Positions 11,530-24,700 are shown, counted from the stretch's first letter. The stretch is DNA of 64,000 nt from Kappaphycus alvarezii (GCA_002205965.3 NADL03000001.1:992001-1056000); one strand, 5' to 3'. The notes: generated by a model from the sequence alone, not told the origin. A program made the numbers and translations.

Positions 11530-14500
11530 TCCGCTCTTGAGTGTCGAGTTGACCAGAACCCTTCTTCTCTCTCTCTCTCGTTGTAAAACCGAACCACCAC
11601 CTCCGGTAGCTCGCTCTCTGGTATCAATCTTGGGGATCTCCTGCCGTAGAGTTGCACCTTAAAGTGCCGTTCCACATTTTCCGTCCTTTCGTTGGTCCTC
11701 ATATCCGTTTCGGATATTTTCTTGAAGATCCTCAAGGAATCGGAGAACACACCATCTGTTGGGTCTCTAGTCTCCACCATACTGCTACCATTCCTCAGAG
11801 TCTGCTGGCATGCGATCGGGCTATCTTTCCTCTTATTTCTGATTCGATTAGGTACCCGACCCTGCCCAGCTTTTGGTTCACCTGATACGGTTCTATTCAA
11901 GGCTTGATGAGTTTGTTACCCTCTGAAGTGCTTAATTCAGTCGATCACAGCAGGACGCGGTCACCCTCCACAAACTCGATCGGACTAACCCTCTTTTCGT
12001 ACTCCTTCTTGGCTTTTGATCTTGCATTTATACCTCGCGCATATAGTTGCCGGTGGAGGAGTTCCATTCGACGTGAAAGACTTTCTGGTTTGCTTTCAAA
12101 ACAAGCCGCGTCCACCTCGCCCCATGCTTGAAAGGCTTCTGTTCCAAACATAGCCTTGTACGGGGTCCTACTTGTGGCCGCAAACCAACCAGTGTTATAT
12201 CAGAAGCAAGCCATGGTGCCTTGATCATTCCAGTCCTCCGTTCCAGTAGCCATAAAACAAGCCAGGTCCCTGACGAGAGTACGGTTCCATCTTTCTACGG
12301 TTCCATTCGCCTGAGGATGGAAAGGATACGACTGCATTATGCCGATACCCAGGACTCCGGTGAGATGTCTAACCACCAATCCGATAAGATTTGGTCCTTA
12401 TCCCACAAAAGAGTTTCCATAGGGCCAAATATCGAGATCTGTTCATCGATAGGAATCCTTTCTATCGCCTCGGCCCGTTCATCTGGGATATCGTTTGCTC
12501 CAACGAACCTCGTGAATAAATCGACTATAGCCAACACTTTTATGTTCTTACTCGATATTCCTGGTGTAATGTTCTGGATGTCGAAAGCAACCTGTTGGAA
12601 TCTCCGCTTAGGGTGAACCAATTCCAGGCGGGGCTGCCTTGACGGCTGGCGCTCACTGGAAACGTTGCACTGCAGACAGTTCTTCACAAATGAGATCACA
12701 TCTTTGTTTATACCATTCCAGTGGTAACAAGGAGGTAACTTCCCTATCGTTCTTCACAGGCCATAGTGACCATGGACTTTTGACCCATGGACCAATTCCA
12801 GAACATCCTCTACTAATGATTTGGGTAGAACTACAGGAAGCCCGTCTCTGCCTGAGTATAGCGAGACCCAGTCTTCATATACGTCGAGCTTATCACAGAT
12901 TTTTGTGTATGCATTAAGATCTCCGAACTCCACGATCTGCTCCTCTCGTATTTTCTGGTGGCTCGGTGGATAAATATCTTGGTCCCCCCCTGACGTTACC
13001 ACCGGAGACCTTTCTACTAGTCGCGAGATTGCTTCTATTTCGGCTTCTTCCGTAGCCCACTGCAAGCTCTTGGAGTCCATCTCCCCTTATCATCGTTGTC
13101 ACGAGGGCTTGGGAACTGCATCGTGGGAAAGTTTATCTGGTACCACTAGCTCTGGTCTGTTGCGATGCTCGATCTTGAAGTCGAAATCCTGAATTGCGAT
13201 CAACCATATAGCCAACTTCTCACGAGGTCCCTTCAGGTTTAAAAACTACTTCAGAGAATGCTGGTCCGTTAAAATTGTGAAGGACTCCCCATGAATATAG
13301 TGGCGCCACTTCTGCAGGGCATACACGATGGCCAGATATTCTTTTTTCGTTGGTGCATAGTTCATCTCCGACTTCCTCAGAACTCTGCTGGAAAACGAAA
13401 TGGGACGCCACTGACCCCTCTTATCTGACTAGAGAAGGACTGCGCCTAGTCTGTATGCGCTGTCATCGGTCATTATCTTTTTTTGTGCCCCGCTAATCGG
13501 TGCCACCAGGAATTTGGGGTCACTCAGGGCTTCTTTCAACTCCCTTTATGCCTTCTGATATGACAGTCACCATCTACGTGTCCAATCTGGGATAGCTGGC
13601 CGCTCCCCATGTCTTCTTTTCTTGGTAAACCCGGTCCACTGTAATATTTCGTAGAGGGGGGCAGCTTTCCCGCAAAATGGTCGACAAAAGCGGCGAAAAA
13701 GTTCACCCGACAAAGGAACCTCATCAATCCGTCGCCTGATACCGGTTCGATTAGCTTACGGATAGCCTCTATGTGCTTTTCCGTGGGCCTCAGACTGTCC
13801 TTATCCACGAAATGGCGAGTACTTCGGCTCGCCGGACACCAAAAGAGCATTTTGACAACTTAAGTCTCACTCCCGCCTTAAGCATGGTATCCAAGATAGC
13901 CCCTAGGGAGTTGAGATGTTCCTCCTCGGTAATAGCTATTCGTTTATCCCATCTCATGTTGAAGAACTTGTCATTTAATGCGCTAAGCTGAGCCTTATTA
14001 CATAGCCAGCCCTCCAGATAATGCCACAGCTTATCCGCAATAGCATCCCAGTGAACGGCCGCCACAGTGTCAGAGACCCTGGCTATATCCCTTTCAAACG
14101 CACAGGAGAGCAGACATCTTTCATCCTTCTCGTGAATTGGAAATTCTTTAAGAAGACGATACCACGTGCGCTTTGCATCAAAGAATGATCCGTCTCCGGC
14201 CTTTCGGCAACGAGAGTTCTCCAAAGAGCTTCTGTATATTTTATGGGCCACGTGTACTGGTTATATGGCGGGCGCCTCCTTTTCAGAATTTCGATTCCCA
14301 TCTTCTTTTAGCACACCCTCCACGGCGCGTGCCTCTTTTGTATTTCTTTCCGCAGAATAGCCTGCCGGGAGCTCCTTTATCCTTCCAAACTTCTCAGTAA
14401 GCTGAATGACCTCCCTTCTGGCCATCTAAATACCATTTACTGCCCCGCGGATTTCTTCCATCATTGCGACAGAGTACTGGCCGGCTTTTGATGTATATTT

Positions 14501-14870
14501 CATTTCATTTTCAACTTCGGGGGATTGAAAAACTTCTGTTTGAGCCTCTAGCTGAAGCTTTTGAAGCACATTACTTTCTTAGGCGTCTTGTGGTATACCT
14601 TCGCTCGGATTCGGCGTTATTCCTGGACAAACGATGTTTCTTGTTCACAGACGAAACTTGGCCTCAAATTTGGCAACTATATGCCTTTGTACTAACTTTC
14701 TTGAGGACTTCTCCTCTCTTTTTTCGGCGAATTGTCGCCCTTGAGTACCAAATTGTTGAGGGAATCCCCTGATAATATACGATGAGTAAATATTCTTTTT
14801 TAACGTGCCTACGAGAAGCCGGGATCCCGGGAGTCGGCAAAGTGCCCGACAGACTCATCAAACACAAATA
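11530..14870 (-). pseudogene. Ty3/gypsy gag-pol, internally deleted: gag, RT end, RNase H, integrase
   Basis: Reading leftwards on the minus strand: a gag-like basic/helical segment (14870-13935), then the last part of reverse transcriptase (EEEHLNSLGAILDTMLKAG and LKLSKCSFGVRRAEVL near 13.93-13.83 kb). Next comes an RNase H domain (EMNYAPTKKEYLAIVYAL and FTILTDQHSL near 13.37-13.26 kb). The integrase follows, with its zinc-finger His pair (HGSKVHGHYG), CLQC, and a core beginning VAFDIQ near 12.6 kb. The integrase C-terminal segment has the VEGDRVLL-type motif near 11.95 kb. The gag frame runs straight into the RT end at about 13930, so protease and the RT palm with its YxDD box are missing. 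Many stops and frame breaks remain, including a stop inside RNase H. It is non-autonomous and dead. Confidence 0.85.
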
Positions 14871-14994
14871 TATTGTAAAACGGCGTTACCTTTCCTTAAC
14901 GACGGAGTCCCGTCCACAGATTCCACGACACTCGTACCTTTATTGCTCCCTCGTCTTGACTACCTTGGGTAGTCGTGCTGGTAAATTGATTTTA

Positions 14995-15227
14995 TGTTAC
15001 AACTTCACTCCGAAGTTGCAAAGCAAGGACCAGGACTGGTGTACTTCCAATCACTGATGCCTATATTGCCTTGGGGACCAGGTCAGTGGCATTTTTATAG
15101 ACCTTTGAAGGGCTTTAAATGCAAACTACAGTAGGTACGTAACTGACAGAATACTGTACTACTGTAGTCTTATTGCACTACGTTGAAAATACACGTGTAC
15201 GTTCCACGTACTAATTGAACCCTAACA
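14995..15227 (-). repeat. 5' LTR of the Ty3/gypsy element
   Basis: Starts TGTTACAACTTCACTCCGAA and ends TTGAACCCTAACA. It is homologous to 3391-3612, with extra CTGTA-type pentamers near 15130-15170 explaining part of the 11-bp length difference. It is followed by the second AGCC target copy at 15228-15231. Confidence 0.85.
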
Positions 15228-15231
15228 AGCC

Positions 15232-17485
15232 TCCACTCCGCCATTCAAGCATCAACTGCGAGCCGCGACAGCGGTCGCGTATTCGCGTTAGACGATTAAC
15301 CTAGAGCGAGTCGGAAGCTAGTCGCACTCGCTTTCATCCTATTTTCGGTTTTCCTTGGAGAGCTTCAACGGGAATGCCTGTCACCTTGCTGGCAAGCGTA
15401 GTGTGCTTCCGTCGTTACGCTGCATTGGCAACGGCAAGCGCTTTGCGCGATCCTATCGACATAGAGCTCTCCTGGAAGGGCGATGTTATTGTGACGTCGC
15501 ACGCCACAGGGAGAGGCGGCGAGGTGTTGGGGCCGTGACACCTCGGGTGCACTAGGATGTGAGCAGGCCGCGCAGTCAGTGCGGGAAGTAAGCATTTCAT
15601 CTCATATTGGACGCCGACTCTTGCTGCCTTGAACAGTAGTCGGCCAAATACTAGCACTACAGAAGTTGTGCTGGTTGGTCCATCCTAGACCTTTTGGCAG
15701 AAACCCGTTGCTATTCTCCGGGTGGTCATGGATCGGTTGGACTGCAGCGGTACAATGTCTTCAAGCACCCAAACTCCTGGTAGCGACGTATCATCATTGT
15801 CTGTATCTTGACATATGTTCCACTGACCGCAAACGGATGTGCAGTGAAAAGGGCCGCGCACTCGTCTCTAAGTATACTTGACGGCAGATCTCTCGCCGAA
15901 TATCAGCTTGCCAATGCAACGCGGGGCTTGGAAACCTCGCCCAGTCGTCATCTTTCCAGAAGAGCTTTACTGCCGCCTCTCATCAGGATCGATAGTAAAT
16001 GCCGTGCGCATTATCGGGCTCGGCAGTATGGGTGGTCGCTGTCAGTGCTTCGTGAAGGCCACCACATCTGTCAGGGAAGCTTGGGTGGAATCGTCGGACA
16101 AACTCGAGTAGGTGGCTATTGGCGTCTGCATGACTTTGTCCGCGGCCGCCCGTCTACCCTTGGGTCGCGGGGGCATCTCACTCATTCAGAGTCCATGACG
16201 CTAGCCACATACGACGCTAGATTCAGAGTCACGACGCGAGCGAATCTGTGGACGCTGTAGCCTAGCGGAGGAGTCACTTGCTGGCGGACTGCGTTTGTCA
16301 GCGGCACGTTGTTTGACCGTTAGTAGTATTCAATCTTGCTCGTGGTCAAATGTCATTGCTATGGACGTCGTCGCTGTCGGCGGTGCTAACTTCGTCACAT
16401 GATGTAGCTTGTATGCTGAGGCACAACATTATGATTCGATTCTTATCACTGGTGGGTTGTTGACCCTCCAGTGAGTTCAGATGAGGTATGAAGAATGTTC
16501 GGATGAGGTATGGAGAATGCCTGCGAATAACATCCCAAAAAAATGCCCAGGTTTTGAAGCATCGACAACGTTGCTGCCAGTTTGCGCAGCGTTCATCTGG
16601 GATGGCAATCGGCACTGAAGTGAACCCTTTGTATCTGGCGGTTACGACGATTTCGTTAGGGTGGTTTGTAGTGCCCTCATGCTTGAGGCTGAACGTGTAG
16701 TAATAGTGGGTACATTGCGTGCTGGCCTTGTTCTATGAGTGATGCCCCAAACGGTGCGTTACACATCATGATAAATGTCCACCAGTTGGCCGAGTAGCGA
16801 TGCAGTACTTTCTTACCAGATCAGGGTGGGACCACCGTTTGGTAGCGCTTATTCGGGGAAAAGCTCCTCTGCGTTACCGGTAATCAGGCACCGAGGCCAG
16901 GATTCATAAGCCAGGGGTTTGAGAATGAGCTTTAATCGAGAACGTAAGGAGACCCTATTGGATGGCGTCTAATGAAGTGTATGGTTTCAATATGGCTATA
17001 GTTTAGTAGCTATTCCGTATTTCTTTCAATACGACGTGCCGTTTATCTTGTCGGATTTCCGCACTGACGTTGGTATTGAAATGGGGCGGTCCCCTCCGAT
17101 ACACGACTGACTAGCTAGGGAGGATGGCTTAAACTTGTTGAGGAGCAGGTCGAGTTGTTGAGCCGCTGGTCGACTCAGCCCTCTTCGCGGTGGTGACGGT
17201 AACGAGGCCCTCAGCTACAATACGTATATGCATCTGAGGCTATGAACGCATCTCTTTCGCGACGTGGCACCATACGTGTCGAAAGCCAAATGGCACAACC
17301 CTAATCAGTACCCGCAGCACCCGCTTCTTTGACAAGTGCGCGCCACTGATGTATCTCCAGATGAGGGGCTGGGCTGGTGGCATCAGCGGCACGACATGCT
17401 GCCGCAATGTAGCACTGTTTTTTTGAACGTGTGCGGGACTGCGATGTCGCGGGCAGTACGTTTCGCGAGGGCGGAGCTCGGCTTG
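15232..17485. other. Anonymous region, no supported gene
   Basis: Medium-GC sequence with short conflicting open frames. The plus frame 15878-16111 looks protein-like (for example LSSGSIVNAVRIIGLGSMGG) but matches no family I know. Two tandem copies of a 22-bp unit (GATGAGGTATG...) lie at about 16479-16522. It may contain decayed LINE sequence, as its neighbour at 17.5 kb does. Confidence 0.35.
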
Positions 17486-17489
17486 GGGA

Positions 17490-17726
17490 CGCGTGCTTGA
17501 GCCAAGATGTCAGGCTCGCGTTGGGCCCGCCAACTTGCAAAAATGGTCTGGGTTCAAGGGAACACAGCAGGGCCGCAGATTTTGCGGCGCCTCTCGCTAT
17601 GGTGATGCGGAGCGGTCCTGCAACACGCTGTCGTCCTCAAGTCGTAGAAGTTGCAGAGTTTCGTGGACGGCTCATTATGCTGTTCTCAACTGTGCAACCC
17701 ACTACTGCGTGCAAGATACCGCATAG
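17490..17726 (+). pseudogene. Short LINE reverse transcriptase remnant
   Basis: The frame 17493-17726 contains QKWSGFKGTQQGRRFCGA. It lines up with the RT finger/palm motif seen in the complete LINE here (EGTQQGDPLGPLLF), with the Asp-Pro lost. The sequence on both sides is not clearly alignable. A decayed piece of the same LINE family is the simplest reading. Confidence 0.4.
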
Positions 17727-18580
17727 AGAGGCTGTTTGGCAATGTATCTGAGCGTTTGCGCAGGGACGTAGGTCATCCTTGGGATTCACGACGATCGCTA
17801 GGTCCGGACTACTATCTGATACACATTTGATTCTTGCGTCACGAACTGTCGCATGGGTTTGTCATTGCACATGACATTATTGTCCCGGTCACGCACAAGC
17901 TGTTGCGGAAGAAGTTAAATGCATTCAGTATTTTCATTTCAAGCTTCCCCGACTGCTGTAAAAGACGCTAGATCATGGTAACTTTATGGCATCAGTAAAA
18001 TCGTGGTAACTTTGCAACGCAGAAGAAGGATCTTTACTCATTACTTATCTTGAATGCCAAGACTCTTCACCACAAATTACCGGGAAATTATGGTGTTGGG
18101 TTGTCCAACCCGGGGTAACAGGATCGAGGCTCACTATGGTGCCAGCGTGTCATAGTATGAATGTATTACAGGGACTTCTTGGGAAAATGAATGCGAGAGC
18201 TTTCAATCCATTTCCAGTAGCAATGCGTTCCACATGGAAGGATCAAGGAAAGGATGGGCGCTGATACTCAACTGGTGAAAGAAAGCACGAGTTCTGGTTT
18301 CGACGAATGCGAATAGACTAACGAGACATTACTGCACTTATAGTATCTGAAGCGGTCGCTGAGCATTTAGCAAGACTGCAGCAGGAGACAAACATTTTTC
18401 AGCCGTCTTTTCCTGCGATGTAATATGTCCTGTACAATTGGGGTCGCCGTAGAGCAAACGGCTACTGTATTTGCAAAACAAACAAACATACGCTTTTATT
18501 AAAGGGTCACTAAACCGAGCTGGGTCACTCAAGCATCAGGTGATGTGAGAGACAAAGCCCGGCGAGATACGGCATGAGCC
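17727..18580. other. Anonymous region with a short dispersed repeat
   Basis: No gene seen. A 23-bp word at 17978-18000 (starting GTAACTTTATGG, ending CAGTAAAA) recurs exactly at 23280-23302, and half of it is echoed just after at about 18004. Confidence 0.4.
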
Positions 18581-18581
18581 G

Positions 18582-18987
18582 TCAGCTGTAGAACGAGAGA
18601 AGCGAGGTGGTGACCAATCGGTGGTATTCATCAGATGGGGGTTTCCCGCGGCGGAGAGCGAAAAAAGAGGCGACTTTGGCTAGGGCCTCACGGGCAGGTT
18701 TGCCGATGGCTCCGTGAGTATCGAATCCAAGAGGATAGAATTGGGCTTGTATCGTCCCGCAGAGAGCAGCGTAATGCGCAGTTTTCGAGGCTTCAATGGG
18801 CACGGTAGCCCCTCCGGAGGTCTTGCGAGAGTGGGAGATGGCCCGTGCGGTGTAGGGGCTTGCAAATGATTACGGCCCAAGGATTACGAATGCTACCTCG
18901 CCATCCATTTACCGCAGCGACTATGGCTTTCAAGTCTTTGTTGACGCATTTCTTACTTTTTGGCTGCCATGAGACCGACCGTAGCAT
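18582..18987 (-). pseudogene. LINE C-terminal endonuclease-domain fragment
   Basis: The minus frame 18582-18803 has TAHYAALCGTIQAQFYPLGF followed by DTHGAIGKPAREALAKVA. This matches the very end of this LINE family: an HY...C helix, then F-x-P-L-G-F-D-T-x-G and a closing helix. The preceding block lies in another frame (18793-18987). It has no RT attached and is probably a 5'-truncated or deleted copy. It runs opposite to the 17.5-kb and 20.6-kb fragments, so it is a separate insertion. Confidence 0.6.
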
Positions 18988-18989
18988 TA

Positions 18990-19430
18990 TGGGAACTCGA
19001 GGTTATGAATTGCCCTATTGGTGCTTCATGAAGCACGAGCAAGTTGATTGCTAGTCTTATCAAATCATTGTCATTTGAAGTTCGCAGGACTTATTGTGAA
19101 CAAGGTGAATGCTTTGGCCATTGATTTTTACGCTCTCGTTCTGGCAACTGTTCGCATTCTGCAACCGCACGTTTTACTCATGGTGCGTAAAGATAGTCTT
19201 TCAGGGGGTTCTCTGCGAGCGTCATGTGCCTGACTGGAATTTGATTCCTTTAGGAAACAAGCGGAAAGTGTTTTAGAAAAGGCTGTGGGATAGATTTTCA
19301 TCGATATTGAAAGCCACAAAAATATTTGAACAGGACGACGACTGCAAGAGAGCTGTAGTACAAATCGCCGAAGACACCGGCCACATCAGAAACCCGTTTC
19401 AGATACGCCACGCCCCATGACTTCGCGCCC
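18990..19430. other. Spacer, nothing recognised
   Basis: About 440 bases with no convincing open frame or repeat. Confidence 0.4.
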
Positions 19431-19433
19431 CAA

Positions 19434-21710
19434 TTGCTGTACTACCTCTTCGCCTGTTCAGTCTTCTCTCTAGTCGTTGCCAAGCAAACCATTCCACTCA
19501 TCCCGAACGCGCAACGGCGCTTCTGTCAGCAAGCCACCACGGGAGGCAAAGTGGTTCAAATCCAAGCGTTCTGCGAGCTCAGCAATATACGTGAAGCCTG
19601 TCGTTGCGACACAGACCCGGACAACACCTTTCAACCGGCAGTTCCCACGCTAAAGTATCTACCAACACGTCCCCGCGCGGACGTTCATCGCCACTACCAC
19701 AACCTTCACTTCCACTGCAACTCACCCGCACCCAAAAAGCACAATCTGAATCCCTCTCGTTGCATTCTCCCCACTCCTAAACTCGTATCTAGGGACAACG
19801 GCAGGCAGGAGACTAGAAGGAGAACTTTCTTGGCCTTTGTATCATCCCTCCGCGATTGCATTAACCTACCCAGGCAAAGAGAGCGGCAAGAGCTCTACAG
19901 ACGATACATCAACGCCATCCCGTCAATGTCACACTCCACCTCCCCGTTACAAGCCCATCACTGACCTGCAAAGCGGTGCCAGCGCTTCCTCCGAGATAGA
20001 AACGTATCAAAAGCACTCGCCGCCCTGGTTGAAACCATGTCAACCGCAAAGCCCTCACACTCCATACTATCGATAATCCAGAGCCTTAATCTCACTCCCC
20101 TTCAACCCGCCAACCAAATCCCGCAATCTTGGCTCCGCAAAGCTGCCGCACTCGCCGGATCGACAACCCGGAAAGTCCTTCATGTTTGAGCAGAAACTGC
20201 ACCCGGCGGAAAGCATGCGCCCATCATTACTCCCGAGTTCTCGCACGTATCCGGCTCCTATTAGCTCGACTGATCGGTGATACAAGATTTCTTTGATACC
20301 TGAGATCACAGTAACACGCGGTGGGCTCCAAAAGTGGGATTGCTACAATTATTCACACCCTCTGCATGACGGCATCAGCGCTCAAGGAACAAGATTACAC
20401 TCTTCTGATCACCTTTAACAGCTTCGAGTGCTCTTGATTCCTAAACTCTAGTTGCGAGCATGCCCCAGAGGCCGCTACGTTTGCTCATTTCACCTACGGG
20501 CCTCCCGTAAATCTATACTTCTGCCCCGTACACCCTAAAGTCTGAAAAAGGGACGCAGCAGTGTGATCCAGTCGCTATAATCTATATGCACTCGTCAATT
20601 GCACGAATCCTCGTTACTTGCACAGATCCTCCCCGAATGCCCCACTGCGGGCCTGGTATGCTGACGATGGCAACGACATATTTCCCTCCAAAGCTGCCCC
20701 AAGATTACCGAACGTGGTTGGAATAGGACGTCGTTTTGGCACGGGTTACAAGAATGCAGGAGACTGAAGCGTGGCGACTCGGAAAAACCACTAACGGCAC
20801 CTCCCCTGCAAAGTTGTCACCTCTGCAATCAAATCTCTCGGGTCGTCAATCAACAACGACCACAGGTGTATTGCTGTGCTCTCCCTAGACTTCGCGACCG
20901 GCGTACCACATTTCGCCTCCGTTATTGCGCAAGCGCATGCCGGCTCCTTTACACCCTTCAGACTAGCCAACCCCACGTAGTCCTTTCTACGTCAAAAAAA
21001 TATGAGTTTGAACTGCAATGAGCTTTCCAAATGATTCATTGAGACCTTGAGGACAGCTCCCGCCTCTGTGCCACTGCGCTACTCTCATTTAGTGGACTGG
21101 GGCTTGTCCGCACCTCAACCAACCTCTCCGCAGCACAACTCAGCTCCCTGATAAGCACATACAGTCACTCACGCGAACTATTCCCCAGTAGGGATAATCA
21201 ACTCCCAACTCATCAGGAGAACACACAATTCCCGCCATCAATCTCTACTTCCTGGACACCTCAGATTCGAGCCTCTGCTGGCACGCCTTTATTGAAGAGG
21301 CCCCATTCACGGCGTCATATTTGACCTTTCGGCATCCATCCACTACAAATGCCACCAACTCTACGTATCATCACTACCGCAACACCAAAACGCAGCACAA
21401 AGACTGACACGTAACCTGAGCTGCTGCGCACGAGATTTTCCAATTCCCTTTAATCTTTCCGGACTCTCGCAACCCACCCTAGTCGCCCCGATTGGGGCAG
21501 GATAGTATAGCTTTCCTTTGGTAAGTAGATCTTTAGCGACCAGGACAAATGCCATCGTTGTGACCTTTCGCACATACGATCTCCACCTCGCCTTAATCCT
21601 TTCAGGTGACAGGCAATCCATGGTCCAGCTATGCAGTGATTCGTCAGAGCTCACTATCACCTCCGAGACGAACTCTACTCCCTCGTCTGCCACCCATCGG
21701 TCATGCTGAG
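19434..21710 (+). pseudogene. Decayed LINE copy (RT region)
   Basis: A plus-strand stretch with scattered LINE RT motifs. The RT catalytic box reads LRAWYADDGND near 20648-20680, as in the complete copy (LNAWYADDGN). Further on, SGLGLVRTSTNLSAAQLSSL near 21092-21150 lines up with the thumb-region phrase FSMGGLGLLQTSDITEAAYA of the complete copy. The 176-codon frame 19434-19964 may be part of its N-terminal half but has no motif of its own. Stops and frame changes are frequent, so this is an old copy, more decayed than the one at 5.3-9.56 kb. Confidence 0.55.
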
Positions 21711-24700
21711 CCCAAGCCCAAATTTACCCCCCAAAGAAGTCCACCTACCATACCAGGATCATCGTAGGTTCGAAATCATGATCAAAAGCTTGAGTTCTCT
21801 CCGAGGCCAAGCGCATAGGAAGTCTTCGTCGCAAGCTGATACAATGGTCATCCAACTCTTGCAAGATATTTGAGGAGCAACATACCAATCGAAGCCCATA
21901 AAACTAGGCCATACGCTGAACTGTGAGCTGCGATGCATGCCCAATTCTTTTTATTGGCTTCGACAAGCACAGTACAATCGGTACACACGCCCGCCACGCC
22001 CTTCCAAAAGTCGCCTTCTTCGCGACAAGATGCGATACCACTCCCTCTGACTAGTACCAACGTTTAATAACCACCTAAACGTCTCTGGTCCTCTAGCTCA
22101 CAGGCAACACCGTGTCTCGGCGTTCCTTGTCGCTTTATAACTAATGCTTGCGAGGTCAAGCACGGCGCGTGACTACACAATAACAGAGTACCTTCGTCTT
22201 AAACATGCAAATTTGTCCGTTCAGCTGCTCATTCCTCATTCCTCGCTCACGGAACAAGCCCCATGTCAGTCTTTCTATTCTGCTGTAAACAACCTAGCTC
22301 CTAACGCTTTTTCATATTATCAATTCCATCATCAGGTACTGACTCAATCGCTGTTCGTAATTATCTTCAACCGTAGACCCATGTCCTGGCCTTACTCGGC
22401 CTATGCACGAGGTGCCTGCACAATTAAGTGCGACACCTGAAGCTGTAATGTTTTTCTCAGATTCCTCAGAGCTGAACCGCAATCCTTTGGCAACTTCTAT
22501 TTTCAGCTTCCAGGTCTTTTACTGTCGGAGGTAATGTGTACAGAAAGATGTACACCAACATGTTTACTTTCACCTCCCGTAGCTTACCACTGCACTCTAG
22601 TCACACCTCTCGTCTATCCTTGCGACATGCCTCTTATGATAGCATGATAAACCACGGATGTCTCAAGCAACTACAGAGTACCATTTCGTTCCTAAGGACC
22701 ACACCCTGGCTATCCTGTCACGGAAACCACCTTGCATGGAACTCCAGGATCTTGCGCATCTCGAACCAATCCGACGAACGTTTCCGTCTGTCCTCCCGTA
22801 GCAAACTACCCACTTAGTGCATATCACAGTAACGTACCCTTACCGATTTACACAATGTATGACATATCGAATATATATATTTTCCCTCTGTACGCATGGA
22901 AGAGTGGGACATTGGTGGAATCACTAGTGGACAATGGACCGCCCGTGGTCTGACTGCTGCTGGAGGATATGAGGAGACGGGAAGTATGCATTTAAAGGCC
23001 AGTCTTTGCGTTGCTTAGAGCATCAGCAAGATGTAAAGGTCTGTGAATTGTTTGATCTTGAAGGCCAAAGGTCCTGGCAAAACAACAGTACAGCGAGCCC
23101 GTGCTGCGTTGTTCCGAGTGGTCACCGTAGGTTCCTCGATTGGCTGTTTCGTGGCTGGGGTTGCAGAATGCTTGGGTTGCAGTCTTTGTGGGATGGTGTG
23201 ATTAGCTGGAGAACACTTATTAGCGACTCGAAATAAAAACCACAGATTCGGTGTACTACACGAATGAATGGGAATGAGAGTAACTTTATGGCATCAGTAA
23301 AACGGGTTGGGCCAGGTGGTTTGCAATGGTGAAAAGCTGGAAAGTTTTGTCCTCCACAGAGGAAAATTGGCTGATACTTCAAAAAGAAAGGAGGAAACTT
23401 TTGACTTTCTGGTCAGTAACGATTACATGGGGTATGCACTGCAACACACGTTGCGGTGATGCCCTACATACTTACGCTGGTCGTCCCAGACAACTATGCC
23501 AGCAAAGGACATCATGAAAATTAGGAGATAGGACCTACTTATTGCTGCAAGCATTCGCTATATCAACAGCTTTCTACTACCGAGAGATGCGGTATAATCC
23601 TCTATAACTCTGCGTGCTTCGCTTGCACTATAAGGATTGTGGCCCTAGCGGGCTGCGATCCTGAGTATCCTAACCAAGTCTAAATGAGTGACAGGCAAAC
23701 GAATAGCTTTCAAAGCATATCCGATTAAAAAGGGGATGGTGAAGAATCCTCACATTCGGTAGTCCGTCATCATGCTCTAAAACGGCTGACCACGTGACCC
23801 GGCGGGGGTGGCGGTTGCAACCACCACCCCCACATAAAATTGTAAAGAGGCCGCCGCAAACCTCTCTTTAGAAAAAATACCTCAAACAGAGGAACTTGAG
23901 CTACATTACACTGATTTGCGACGCCGCGCGTAACTTGCAACTCAGTTGCACAATGACCTAGTGGCCATCTTGCGACAACTGAACACGATCTCTCGTCCAA
24001 CCCAACTTCACGAGCTATACAGTTCAAAAGCGGCGCCGGTGTCACTGGCCGCCTACCTCCTGGCGGACAGGGCGTCAACCTTCCAGTCCCTCACATGAGC
24101 GAGAGGAGCGTTTCGCAGCCCATGCTTGTCTTTTTCAACGTCAGCAAGCAGCGTGTGCTGGAATACGTCAGTAATGGCTATTCTCTCGGTTCCCAGTTGT
24201 GGATCATTCCACCCTTGCGGTAACGAACATTCCATCCCCGCCTGGAAAGCGACACTATCCACATCTGTGCCAGGGGCGCTTGATGAACGGCCGTCCCCGT
24301 CCCCCCACCGATGCAGGTAGTGTGCATGGGCTACTGCACGTCGCTATGATGCAACCATCAAAGGTAAAAAAATGGTACCGTGTGTAGACCGCTTTCCGAG
24401 CTCCTTTGTGCAAAAATGTCTGTGCAGTCAAAACTGAACCGAGATTTCAAAGGTACGGCGTTGGCAGCGTGTACAGCAACTGTGATCTGCTAGATGGAGA
24501 AATTCGCAGAAGAATCCTCTGGACAGAGAGTGTCCTGGGCAACGATGCGGATGTGGTCGTTGTCAACGGCGGTTGGAACGAGTTGCCCCGCACGATGCAG
24601 GAACGATTTGAACGATGCATGCCCAACACAGTCATTCGTCTGTGGCGCAATGTGCAGAATGCTGTACTGTACAGCAGAGAAGAGCATTTGGTGTAAGCCT

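Larger units (their letters stand above)
3391..15227 (-). mobile_element. Ty3/gypsy LTR retrotransposon, old, internally deleted, with nested LINE
   Basis: The element is bounded by two direct copies of a 222/233-bp LTR (3391-3612 and 14995-15227). Both LTRs begin TGTTACAAC and end CCCTAACA. The four bases just outside the pair are AGCC on both sides (3387-3390 and 15228-15231). Neither LTR taken alone has matching flanks, so the pair looks like one insertion with a 4-bp target duplication. The pol remnants between 11.5 and 14.9 kb read on the minus strand, so the right LTR is the 5' LTR. The 11.8-kb span is explained by a plus-strand LINE and other sequence sitting between the integrase and the left LTR. 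The LTRs differ at many positions and by 11 bp in length, so the insertion is old. I could not find a convincing primer-binding site next to the right LTR or a clear polypurine tract next to the left one. Confidence 0.8.

Noticed and set aside
21765..21775. tRNA B-box-like GGTTCGAAATC
   Set aside because: No A-box or cloverleaf can be formed with the sequence upstream.
24406..24696. 96-codon plus ORF as a real gene
   Set aside because: Looks protein-like but the opposite strand is equally open and no family is recognised; left as anonymous.
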